Assembly (NCBI GenBank): GCA_041685915.1
Contig: JAWLEV010000001.1
Span: forward strand, 1 to 64,000
Reading direction: 5' to 3'
From: JAWLEV01 sp041685915
GTDB lineage: Bacteria > Chloroflexota > Anaerolineae > UBA1429
DNA length: 64,000 nucleotides
A program made the translations under genes and the position numbers. Below the pieces are notes generated by a model, which was not told where the DNA came from, did not search any database, and worked only from the letters and a program-made list of their open reading frames with translations. Every line of letters starts with the position of its first letter. Position 1 is the stretch's first letter. Positions 16,898 through 24,353 of the stretch are shown here, piece by piece.

Positions 16898-17983
16898 ATG
16901 GCAGAAGACATGTTGGTCTACGTAGGTACGCGCACCGTCGCCGAGAGTGAGGGGATCTATGTTCACAGGATGGATGGTGATACCGGCGCCCTGGAGCCGG
17001 TCACCGAGTTCACCGGCATAGATAACCCCACCTACCTGACGCTGCATCCGCAGGACAACTACCTCTACGCCATAAACGAGGTCACCGACTTTGGCGAGGG
17101 AGAGGCCGGCGGGGTAACTGCCTTCGCCTTAGATCCCGAGACGGGAGCGTTGAGCCTGATAAACCAGCAATCATCGGAGGGACCGGGGCCCTGCTACATC
17201 AGTGTTCACCAGACGGGCAGGTTCGCCCTTGTGGCCAACTATGCGGGGGGTAGCGTATGCATGTTGCCCATCGAGGAAGACGGAAGTTTGGCCCCCGCCA
17301 GCGATTTTGTCCAGCACACTGGCTCCAGCGTCAACCCCCAACGCCAGGCGGGTCCCCACGCCCACTCCATCCAGCCAGACCCCACAAACCGCTACGCCTT
17401 TGCCGCTGATCTCGGCCTGGACAAACTCTTGGCCTATAAACTCGATCTCGATACCGGAAAACTAAAGCCCAACGACGAGCCCTGGGCCGAACTGGCGCCG
17501 GGAGCGGGCCCCCGACACTTTGCCTTCCACCCCAACGGCGACTACGTGTACGTCATCACCGAACTCGCCAACACCATCGTCGCCTTCTCCTACGACGAGG
17601 AGCGGGGCGCGTTGGATGAGATCCAGACGGTCTCCGCCCTTCCTGAGGGCTTTGAGGAAACAAGCTACTGTGCGGACATTCACATCCTGTCCTCTGGTAA
17701 ATTCCTGTATGGCTCCAATCGCGGACACGACAGCATCGTGATCTTTTCCATCGACGAGGAGACGGGTGAACTCACCTATGTGGACCATGAATCCACCCAG
17801 GGCGAGACGCCGCGCAACTTTTGCATAGACCCGAGCGGCACTTTCCTGTTGGCCGCCAATCAGGATACGGACAACATCGTCAGTTTCCACATCGATCAGG
17901 ACACCGGTAGACTCACCCCGACGGGACATCAGGCCAACGTCTCCATGCCCGTCTGTCTAAAGGTTCTGCCTCCCACGAGATAG
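16898..17983 (+). CDS. Lactonase-type seven-bladed beta-propeller, 6-phosphogluconolactonase family
   Basis: A 361-residue protein starting at ATG 16898, which has GGGAGG 7 nt upstream; an in-frame GTG two codons earlier is less likely. It matches the Pgl/YkgB lactonase propeller: MLVYVGTRTVAESEGIYVHRMD, NPTYLTLHPQDNYLYAINEV, GPCYISVHQTGRFALVANY, GPHAHSIQPDPTNRYAFAADLGLDKL, GPRHFAFHPNGDYVYVITEL, and PRNFCIDPSGTFLLAANQDTDN. The family includes the cytosolic 6-phosphogluconolactonase of the pentose phosphate route; others hydrolyse related lactones or are uncharacterised. No glucose-6-phosphate dehydrogenase is in this window. Confidence 0.85.
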   Translation: MAEDMLVYVGTRTVAESEGIYVHRMDGDTGALEPVTEFTGIDNPTYLTLHPQDNYLYAINEVTDFGEGEAGGVTAFALDPETGALSLINQQSSEGPGPCYISVHQTGRFALVANYAGGSVCMLPIEEDGSLAPASDFVQHTGSSVNPQRQAGPHAHSIQPDPTNRYAFAADLGLDKLLAYKLDLDTGKLKPNDEPWAELAPGAGPRHFAFHPNGDYVYVITELANTIVAFSYDEERGALDEIQTVSALPEGFEETSYCADIHILSSGKFLYGSNRGHDSIVIFSIDEETGELTYVDHESTQGETPRNFCIDPSGTFLLAANQDTDNIVSFHIDQDTGRLTPTGHQANVSMPVCLKVLPPTR

Positions 17984-18000
17984 TATCCTCCGAAACGTGC

Positions 18001-18030
18001 GATCTCCCCCGTCATCTGACGGGGGAGATC
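18001..18030. terminator. Hairpin between convergent genes
   Basis: GATCTCCCCCGTCA pairs perfectly with 18017-18030 (14 bp, 2-nt formal loop). It is GC-rich and has no T-run, so it is likely shared by the lactonase and dehydrogenase genes. Confidence 0.65.
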
Positions 18031-18067
18031 GTTGCATAGTCCTGGGCTGTTCTCGAACCAAAGACCG

Positions 18068-19030
18068 TTAAAAACCCTGCTCCTTGTCGATCTGGTTCCT
18101 GAGAGGAAGATCTCCCTCTGTGAAACGCCGCATATTCTCCTTCAAAATCTCGATGACGCGCTCCCCTTCGTACTGAGTGCCTCCCGCCGCATGGGGCGTG
18201 ATCAGGAGATTATCTATATCCCACAGGGGGCTATCCTCGGGCAAAGGCTCCTCGGCAAAGACGTCCAGGGCGGCAGCATACAACTCGTCCTCCCGTAGAG
18301 CACGTGCCAGGGCCTCCTCATCGATGATCTTGCCCCGCGAGATGCCCACCAGCATGGCATCCTCCTTCAACGTGCCTATCTCCTCGGCCCCTATCATACC
18401 TTCCGTCTCCTCTGTGTAGGGCACCGTGACCACCACATAATCAGAGGTTCTCAACAACTCCTCGAGCTGATCCGTGCCCCACAGCGCCTGCACATAATCG
18501 GGCTTGTCCTTGGGGAACATATCTACGGCTACAATGGACATGTCGAACGCCTGCGCCCGCTTGGCCACGGCGCGCCCCACAGTACCAAAACCGACGATGC
18601 CCATGGTACTCCCCGTCAACTCGCGCATCTCGCCGCGGGATCCGTATTCCCGCCACTGATGGTCCTGCTGATCGAGCACGAAATCCTTTATCTGACGTGT
18701 AAAGGCAAAGATCATGGCAAATACGCTTTCCGCCAGACAGGCGCCATGTGTACCTCGGGCGCTGGTCAACAGTACGTCGCTCTCCACAAACTCGGGAATG
18801 GCCAGATAGTAGTTGATCCCCGAACTCGGGGACTGTACCCATTTGAGTTTTTTGGCGTTCAAAAATATCTCGCGATTGAACCAGCCCACAAAAACATCGG
18901 CATCCTCGATCTCGTCCTTCAGATTTTCTCGCTCCTCACAATGCACAAAGTCGATCTCTGGATACTCCTCACAAAAGTACGGAATCGACTCCTCCAACCC
19001 CATCGGATTGGGGCCTATCAAAACCTTCAT
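18068..19030 (-). CDS. D-isomer-specific 2-hydroxyacid dehydrogenase
   Basis: A 320-residue protein. ATG 19030 is chosen because GGGAGG lies 4 nt upstream and the family-typical MKVLIGPN begins there; the frame stays open for 29 codons upstream without domain sequence. Key parts are the NAD-binding MGIVGFGTVGRAVAKRA, catalytic Arg in VGISRGKIIDEEAL, Glu in DVFAEEPLPEDSPLW and His in LITPHAAGGT. It reduces 2-keto acids or oxidises D-2-hydroxyacids with NAD(H). The N-terminal region is most like uncharacterised GhrA/phosphoglycerate-dehydrogenase-like paralogues. The substrate is not assignable. Confidence 0.88.
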   Translation of the reverse strand: MKVLIGPNPMGLEESIPYFCEEYPEIDFVHCEERENLKDEIEDADVFVGWFNREIFLNAKKLKWVQSPSSGINYYLAIPEFVESDVLLTSARGTHGACLAESVFAMIFAFTRQIKDFVLDQQDHQWREYGSRGEMRELTGSTMGIVGFGTVGRAVAKRAQAFDMSIVAVDMFPKDKPDYVQALWGTDQLEELLRTSDYVVVTVPYTEETEGMIGAEEIGTLKEDAMLVGISRGKIIDEEALARALREDELYAAALDVFAEEPLPEDSPLWDIDNLLITPHAAGGTQYEGERVIEILKENMRRFTEGDLPLRNQIDKEQGF

Positions 19031-19266
19031 GTTACCTCCCACTCTGCAAAACTCGGAGGGAATGGCCCAGTCAGCATTGCCAGGTTCCCATCCCCATCCG
19101 GCAACCAAACCATACATTTAGTATGAACCGATCCCCTATAGAATGCAAGTGAAGACTCCCTCGCGAAAACCTCTACCTTGAATCGTTCGCTCTCCGACAG
19201 GGTCTCTCCATGCGGATACGCATGAAAGCAGAGGTGTGATCAGAGAATAGGAGCCAAACGCTCCTT

Positions 19267-19294
19267 TTGGATTTGACTCGCTCAGACGTATAAT
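19267..19294 (+). promoter_or_regulatory. Promoter of the macro-nadE-msrA operon
   Basis: TTGGAT (19267-19272), 16 bp, TATAAT (19289-19294), 35 nt before the macro-domain ATG. Confidence 0.6.
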
Positions 19295-19328
19295 GCATAG
19301 TGAAGTAGAAGCTGGGGGAGGAGGAACC

Positions 19329-19859
19329 ATGGAGGACAGGCTCAACATCATTCAGGGCGATATTACTGAACTCGACGTGGACGCTATCGTGAACGCGGCC
19401 AACGAGATGCTCCTCGGGGGTGGCGGCGTGGATGGGGCCATCCACCGCGCCGCGGGCCCAGAATTGCTGGAGGAGTGCCGCACCCTCGGTGGTTGTGAGA
19501 TGGGTCAGGCCAAGATCACCGGCGGATACGACCTGAAGGCGGACTGGATCATCCACACGGTGGGACCCGTGTGGCAGGGAGGAGACGCGAACGAGGATAA
19601 CATCCTGGCCCAATGCTACCGCGATAGTCTGGCCCTGGCCCAGGAGCATCCCATCGAGACCATCGCCTTCCCGGCCATCAGCACCGGAGCCTACCGCTTT
19701 CCCGTGGAGCGGGCGGCCAGAATAGCCATCACAGAGGTTTTGGAATTTCTCAAGGAGAACGACACACCGGAACACGTCGTCCTCGTCTGCTACGGCGACC
19801 GCACGTATGACATCTATCAAAAAGTTCTGCAGGAGATCTGCGAATCGAGGAGCGAATAG
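19329..19859 (+). CDS. Macro-domain ADP-ribose-binding protein
   Basis: A 176-residue single macro domain. ATG 19329 has GGGGGAGGAGG just upstream. Signature segments are IIQGDITELDVDAIVNAANEMLLGG, GGGVDGAIHRAAGPEL, CEMGQAKITGGYDL and FPAISTGAYRFPVERAA. The family (YmdB, TM-type macro proteins) binds ADP-ribose and deacetylates O-acetyl-ADP-ribose or removes ADP-ribosyl groups. It is 4 nt ahead of nadE, which suggests a shared link to NAD metabolism. Confidence 0.92.
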   Translation: MEDRLNIIQGDITELDVDAIVNAANEMLLGGGGVDGAIHRAAGPELLEECRTLGGCEMGQAKITGGYDLKADWIIHTVGPVWQGGDANEDNILAQCYRDSLALAQEHPIETIAFPAISTGAYRFPVERAARIAITEVLEFLKENDTPEHVVLVCYGDRTYDIYQKVLQEICESRSE

Positions 19860-19863
19860 ACAG

Positions 19864-21522
19864 ATGCGCGTGGCGATGGCCCAGCTCAACCCCTTGGTGG
19901 GCGACATACGCGGCAATGGCGAGCGAATCGCCCAGACGATGAGGCGCTACCGCCAGGAAGCGCCGGACCTGATGATCTTTCCCGAGTTTTTTTTGACGGG
20001 CTATCCGCCCAGGGACCTGCTGGAGCGCGATTGGTTCATCAGCCGTGTACTGCAGGGCGTGGAAAAGATCGAGGAACTGTCCCTGGACTATCCAGATACC
20101 GGTATCCTATTCGGAGCGCCCATCCCCACGAACCTAAAGACCGGCAAACCGTTGTACAACGCCGCTATCCTGGCACATTGTGGCGAAATCGTGGCCACCT
20201 CTCCCAAATCCCTTCTCCCCAGCTACGACGTCTTTGACGAAGTGCGTTACTTTGAACCAGCATCCGAGATAACACCCGTGCCATTCAAGGGAGAGATCTT
20301 GGGCATCCACGTGTGTGAGGATGCCTGGGCGGATCCTGCCTTTTGGGGAGAACGCATCCCTTACAAAAGAAATCCCCTCGCGACCTTGGCGGACAAAGGG
20401 ACAACACTGTTTGTCAACATATCGGCTTCCCCTTTTCACGTCGGCAAGGAGAGAATCCGCTACTCTCTTCTCCAAAAACACGCACAGACACATAGCACTC
20501 CCTTTATTTATGTCAATCAAATCGGCGGTAACGACGAACTTATATTCGACGGTCGCAGCCTGGCTCTTGACCCCAAGGGGCGCACCATCGCTGTCCTTCC
20601 CTCCTTTCAAGAATATGTGGAAATATTAGAAACAGAGCATCCGGGAGCAGCCGACACCTACGCGCCTATGGACGACGTGGCAGCGGTGCACGAGGCCCTG
20701 ATTCTGGGATTACGGGACTATATGGAGAAATGCGACTTCTCCAGGGCCGTCGTCGGCCTTTCGGGAGGGATCGACTCCTCCCTGACCTGCTATCTGGCCG
20801 CACAGGCCCTGGGAGCAGAGAATGTCCTGGGCGTGTCCATGCCCGGACCCTACTCTTCTCCGGGAAGCATTCGCGACGCCCAACAACTGGCCGAGAACTT
20901 GGGCATCGGCTTGCAAACGATTCCCATATCAAGTATCTTTCGGGCCTACCTCGATGGCCTTGGCGACCCCCTGGCGGGCACGGAGCCCGACGTCACGGAG
21001 GAGAATATCCAGGCCAGGATCAGGGGAAACATCCTTATGGCCCTCTCCAACAAGTTCGGATACCTCGTCCTCTCTACGGGGAACAAGAGCGAGTTGGCGG
21101 TGGGATACTGTACTCTCTATGGAGATATGAGCGGGGGTCTAGCCGTCATATCCGACTTGCCCAAGACCATGGTGTACAAGTTGGCACATTACGCGAACCG
21201 TGAGGGTGAGATCATCCCACGCGCATCCATCGAAAAACCTCCCTCAGCAGAATTAAAACCTGACCAGATCGATCAGGACACCCTGCCCCCCTATCCCATC
21301 CTGGACGAGATACTCAGACATTACGTCGAGGAGGGCTGCTCTGTGGAAATGATCCTGGATCTGGGATTCGAGGAGGAGACCGTGCGCTGGGTCGTTGAAA
21401 AGGTGGATGGCAACGAATATAAACGCAGACAGGCAGCGCCCGGCCTGCGCGTGACAACCAAGGCCTTTGGCACGGGGCGAAGGATGCCCATCGCGGCCAA
21501 GTTTACCCAAGGAGAGGAATAG
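19864..21522 (+). CDS. nadE: Glutamine-dependent NAD+ synthetase
   Basis: A 552-residue two-domain enzyme converting nicotinate adenine dinucleotide to NAD+ using ATP and glutamine. The N-terminal nitrilase-type glutaminase (1-270) has the Glu-Lys-Cys triad at Glu41 (FPEFFLTGYPPRDLL), Lys115 (SPKSLLPSYDVFDE) and Cys151 (HVCEDAW). The C-terminal ATP pyrophosphatase domain has SGGIDSS at 300-306, followed by LVLSTGNKSELAVGYCTLYGDM. The start at ATG 19864 gives the usual MRVAMAQLNPLVGD opening. It lies 4 nt after the macro gene and 1 nt before the msrA start. Confidence 0.96.
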   Translation: MRVAMAQLNPLVGDIRGNGERIAQTMRRYRQEAPDLMIFPEFFLTGYPPRDLLERDWFISRVLQGVEKIEELSLDYPDTGILFGAPIPTNLKTGKPLYNAAILAHCGEIVATSPKSLLPSYDVFDEVRYFEPASEITPVPFKGEILGIHVCEDAWADPAFWGERIPYKRNPLATLADKGTTLFVNISASPFHVGKERIRYSLLQKHAQTHSTPFIYVNQIGGNDELIFDGRSLALDPKGRTIAVLPSFQEYVEILETEHPGAADTYAPMDDVAAVHEALILGLRDYMEKCDFSRAVVGLSGGIDSSLTCYLAAQALGAENVLGVSMPGPYSSPGSIRDAQQLAENLGIGLQTIPISSIFRAYLDGLGDPLAGTEPDVTEENIQARIRGNILMALSNKFGYLVLSTGNKSELAVGYCTLYGDMSGGLAVISDLPKTMVYKLAHYANREGEIIPRASIEKPPSAELKPDQIDQDTLPPYPILDEILRHYVEEGCSVEMILDLGFEEETVRWVVEKVDGNEYKRRQAAPGLRVTTKAFGTGRRMPIAAKFTQGEE

Positions 21523-21523
21523 C

Positions 21524-22324
21524 ATGAGAGGATCGAACACGAACACACAAAGCGACAGGAGGAAACCGCCGATGCTGATCATCGCGCTGCTGATGACGCT
21601 TCTGATTTCGAGCCTTGGCGCCTTTTTCGCCCTGACAAAAGGGCGCGATGGGGCGCCCTCTGCGTCGGAATCCCCACCCCTGCCCACGCCCTCCATCGAT
21701 GGCCAAACGCCAAAGGAAACAGAGACGGCCAGCTTTGCCCTGGGCTGATTCTGGGGTGCCGAATCCCAGTTTGGGATTCTCGATGGTGTGGTGCGCACGC
21801 GGGTCGGGTACGCGGGGGGAGACAAAAAGGATCCCACCTATTACAACCTTGGTAACCATAGCGAGACGGTCCAGATCGACTATGACCCCACCAAGATCTC
21901 GTACGAGGAGCTGCTGGCAGTCTTTTGGGAGGCCCATAACCCAACCTATCCTTCCCCATCACGCCAGTACATGTCCATCATCTTCACCCACAACGAGGAG
22001 CAAAGAGAACTGGCCAAAGCATCAAGGACACAGAAGGCTACCGAACGGGGGGACGAGATCGTTACAGAGATCAAGCCCCTTGCCCAGTTCTATCTGGCCG
22101 AGGATTACCACCAAAAATACATGCTGCAACAGAGGGAAACCATCATGGCCGACTTTCAGCGCATGTATCCTGATATGGCGGACTTTATCGCGTCCATGGC
22201 CGCCACGCGCGTAAACGGCTATCTTGGCGGCTATGGGACGCGGGCATCCCTGCAACGCGACTTGGACAGTTTTGGCCTGACTGAGAGGGCGAAAGAAGCG
22301 CTTTTACAGGCAGTTGGGGACTGA
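21524..22324 (+). CDS. msrA: Probable selenoprotein MsrA, membrane anchored, with in-frame TGA
   Basis: Peptide-methionine (S)-S-oxide reductase repairs methionine sulfoxide. Standard translation gives two fragments in the same frame, split by one TGA at 21746-21748. The residues around it read SFALG-(TGA)-FWGAE, and MsrA enzymes have GCFWG there, so the TGA sits exactly at the catalytic Cys codon and is best read as selenocysteine (residue 75 of 266). Downstream, YAGGDKKDPTYYNLGNHSETVQIDYDP and EEHNPT-like and SRQYMSIIF segments keep the MsrA order. Residues 17-38 are a membrane anchor, then a Pro/Ser linker, so the enzyme should face outward. No Cys occurs anywhere, so there is no resolving Cys. 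GGAGAGG precedes ATG 21524. A base-call error or pseudogene is the alternative. Confidence 0.82.
21761..21779 (+). promoter_or_regulatory. Candidate bacterial SECIS hairpin
   Basis: GAATCCCA (21761-21768) pairs perfectly with TGGGATTC (21772-21779), leaving a GTT apical loop. The loop begins 20 nt after the in-frame UGA. Known bacterial SECIS elements sit just after the UGA, inside the coding region, as a short stem with a small apical loop led by G. The match is to the general rule, not to an aligned model. Confidence 0.65.
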
Positions 22325-22359
22325 ACCGTCTATTCCAACTTTTATAGGGTCGTAGATGT

Positions 22360-22388
22360 TTGGTGACCCGCGGGATCGATGCTATACT
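22360..22388 (+). promoter_or_regulatory. Promoter of pyrG
   Basis: TTGGTG (22360-22365), 17 bp, TATACT (22383-22388), giving a leader of about 40 nt. Confidence 0.65.
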
Positions 22389-22393
22389 ATCTT

Positions 22394-22424
22394 CCCAGGT
22401 TAATTGTCCCACACAACACCTGGG
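22394..22424 (+). promoter_or_regulatory. Leader hairpin overlapping the pyrG Shine-Dalgarno
   Basis: CCCAGGT (22394-22400) can pair with ACCTGGG (22418-22424) across a 17-nt loop. The right arm contains the first bases of GGGAGG (22422-22427), the ribosome-binding site. Pairing could lower pyrG translation. The regulatory role is inferred. Confidence 0.4.
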
Positions 22425-22433
22425 AGGATATGA

Positions 22434-24038
22434 ATGACCCGCTACATTTTCTGCACCGGCGGCGTGGTTTCCTCGCTCGGCAAGGGCGTGACAGCCGCTT
22501 CCATTGGCCGCATCCTCAAGGCACGGGGTCTAAAAGTTGTTATTCAAAAGCTTGATCCCTATATCAATGTCGACCCGGGCACCATGTCCCCCTATCAGCA
22601 CGGAGAGGTCTTTGTGCTGGACGACGGGACCGAGACCGACCTCGACCTGGGCCACTATGAACGCTTTACCGACGTCTCCCTCACTGGCAACGCCAACGTC
22701 ACCACGGGGCAGATCTACGCCGAGGTGATCGCTCGAGAGCGTCGGGGCGACTTTCTCGGCGGGACCGTGCAGGTTATTCCCCACATCACCGACGAGATAA
22801 AGCGCCGCATACGCCTGATGGCCAAGGAGGGGGATCCCGACGTCGTCGTCGTTGAGATCGGCGGCACCGTGGGTGACATCGAGGGGCAACCATTTCTGGA
22901 AGCCATCCGCCAGATGCGCAAGGATGTGGGACCCAACAATACCTGCTACATACATCTCACTCTCCTGCCCCACATCAAGGCCACGGGAGAACTCAAGACC
23001 AAACCGACCCAGCACAGCGTGCGCGAACTGCGAGGAATCGGCATCCATCCCGACGTCGTCATCTGCCGCGCGGATCATCCCATCGGCGGAGAACTCTTGG
23101 ACAAGATCGCCCTGTTCGGTGATGTGGATCGCGAGGCCGTCATCCCCCTGGAGACGGCCGATTCAATCTACAAAGTACCCCTGATTCTGGAAAAGTGCGG
23201 TCTCGGGCGCTATCTCGTACAGCGTCTGGAATTAAAAAGTTGCCCCCCGGACCTGGAGAATTGGCGAGATCTCATTCACCACCTAGAGCACCCTACAAAG
23301 GAGGTCAAGATAGCTCTTGTAGGCAAGTATGTGGAACTACATGACGCCTATTTGAGCGTGCACGAGGCCCTGTTACACGCCGCTGCGTACCAGGACTGTC
23401 GGCTGAAGATACGATGGGTGGACTCTGAGCGTATCGAGGAAGAGGGCATCGTCGAGGAACTGGCGAGGGCCTACGGCATCGTCGTACCCGGAGGATTTGG
23501 CAAGCGGGGCATCGAGGGCAAGATCATGACGGCTCGCTATGCCCGCAAGCAAAAAGTTCCCTATCTTGGCCTCTGTCTGGGATTACAAGTCATGATTATC
23601 GATCTTGCCCGGGAGGCGCTGAGCGATCAGCGCGTCAACAGCGCCGAGTTCGCCGCCCAGACCCCGCATCCCGTGGTCGACCTCATGCTGGAACAGCGGG
23701 GTATCACGGACAAAGGGGGAACCATGCGCCTGGGTAGCTACCCCTGCAAGATAATAGAGGGAACCAAAGCGAGGAAAGCGTACAAAAAAGAGTACGTCGA
23801 GGAAAGACACCGCCACCGCTACGAGATCAACAACGAATATCGGGAGACTTTGCGGGCGGCGGGCCTGGTATGCAGCGGTATGTCGCCAGATGGCCTCCTC
23901 ATCGAGATGGCCGAGATCAAAGATCATCCCTGGATGGTGGGGACCCAGTTCCATCCCGAGTTCAAGACGCGCCCCGATTCTCCCCATCCCCTCTTTTGCA
24001 ATCTTATCGAGGCCGCCCTCGAGCACACACAGGAATGA
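22434..24038 (+). CDS. pyrG: CTP synthase
   Basis: A 534-residue enzyme of normal length making CTP from UTP, ATP and glutamine. The N-terminal synthetase domain begins TRYIFCTGGVVSSLGKGVTAASIGR, then KLDPYINVDPGTMSPYQHGEVFV, EIGGTVGDIEG and the KTKPTQHSVRELR site. The C-terminal glutamine amidotransferase has the oxyanion-loop sequence VPGGFGKRGIEG, nucleophile Cys in YLGLCLGLQ, and His/Glu in QFHPEF. The start at ATG 22434 follows GGGAGG 6 nt upstream. It is transcribed alone from its own promoter. Confidence 0.98.
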   Translation: MTRYIFCTGGVVSSLGKGVTAASIGRILKARGLKVVIQKLDPYINVDPGTMSPYQHGEVFVLDDGTETDLDLGHYERFTDVSLTGNANVTTGQIYAEVIARERRGDFLGGTVQVIPHITDEIKRRIRLMAKEGDPDVVVVEIGGTVGDIEGQPFLEAIRQMRKDVGPNNTCYIHLTLLPHIKATGELKTKPTQHSVRELRGIGIHPDVVICRADHPIGGELLDKIALFGDVDREAVIPLETADSIYKVPLILEKCGLGRYLVQRLELKSCPPDLENWRDLIHHLEHPTKEVKIALVGKYVELHDAYLSVHEALLHAAAYQDCRLKIRWVDSERIEEEGIVEELARAYGIVVPGGFGKRGIEGKIMTARYARKQKVPYLGLCLGLQVMIIDLAREALSDQRVNSAEFAAQTPHPVVDLMLEQRGITDKGGTMRLGSYPCKIIEGTKARKAYKKEYVEERHRHRYEINNEYRETLRAAGLVCSGMSPDGLLIEMAEIKDHPWMVGTQFHPEFKTRPDSPHPLFCNLIEAALEHTQE

Positions 24039-24054
24039 CATGAGGGCCCAGTAG

Positions 24055-24094
24055 AAAAAAATGGGAGATAACTCCATATGGAGTTATCTCCCAT
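24055..24094 (-). terminator. Terminator of tRNA-Glu
   Basis: A perfect 34-nt palindrome (24061-24094) is followed, on the minus strand, by six T (24055-24060). It may also end pyrG transcription from the other side. Confidence 0.88.
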
Positions 24095-24098
24095 CAGG

Positions 24099-24172
24099 TA
24101 CCGCATGGGGGATTCGAACCCCCGATCTCCTCCTTGAGAGGGAGGTGTCCTAGGCCTCTAGACGAATGCGGC
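24099..24172 (-). tRNA. tRNA-Glu(CTC)
   Basis: On the minus strand, the acceptor is GCCGCAT/ATGCGGT, the D arm is GTCTAGAGGCCTAGGAC, and the anticodon arm CCTCC-CTCTCAA-GGAGG gives CTC. The T arm is CGGGGG-TTCGAAT-CCCCC-like and the discriminator is A. The D-arm sequence is characteristic of tRNA-Glu. CCA is not encoded. Confidence 0.95.
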
Positions 24173-24190
24173 ACTTCCAACGTGTGGAAT

Positions 24191-24218
24191 ACTATAACAT
24201 AAGCCGTCCCTGTGTCAA
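24191..24218 (-). promoter_or_regulatory. Promoter of tRNA-Glu
   Basis: On the minus strand, consensus TTGACA (24213-24218), 16 bp, TATAGT (24191-24196), 18 nt before the tRNA. Confidence 0.75.
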
Positions 24219-24353
24219 ATCGTGGCTGGGGCCCCTCGCCGATTCCTTCGCTCCCATCTGTGATTCCACAGCCACCACAAGAAGAGACATCAACCTTCAA
24301 TCAGGATTTCCAGGAAATAAACGGACACGCATACCGATCAAACAGGAGAACCG

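Noticed and set aside
21524..22324. msrA as a pseudogene broken by a stop codon
   Set aside because: The stop is the only disruption, it is TGA, it falls on the catalytic Cys codon, and a SECIS-like hairpin follows. A random nonsense mutation at that exact codon is unlikely.
24061..24094. Palindrome near tRNA-Glu as a mobile repeat or attachment site
   Set aside because: It is followed by six T on the tRNA strand and fits an intrinsic terminator; no integrase or repeated tRNA end is nearby.
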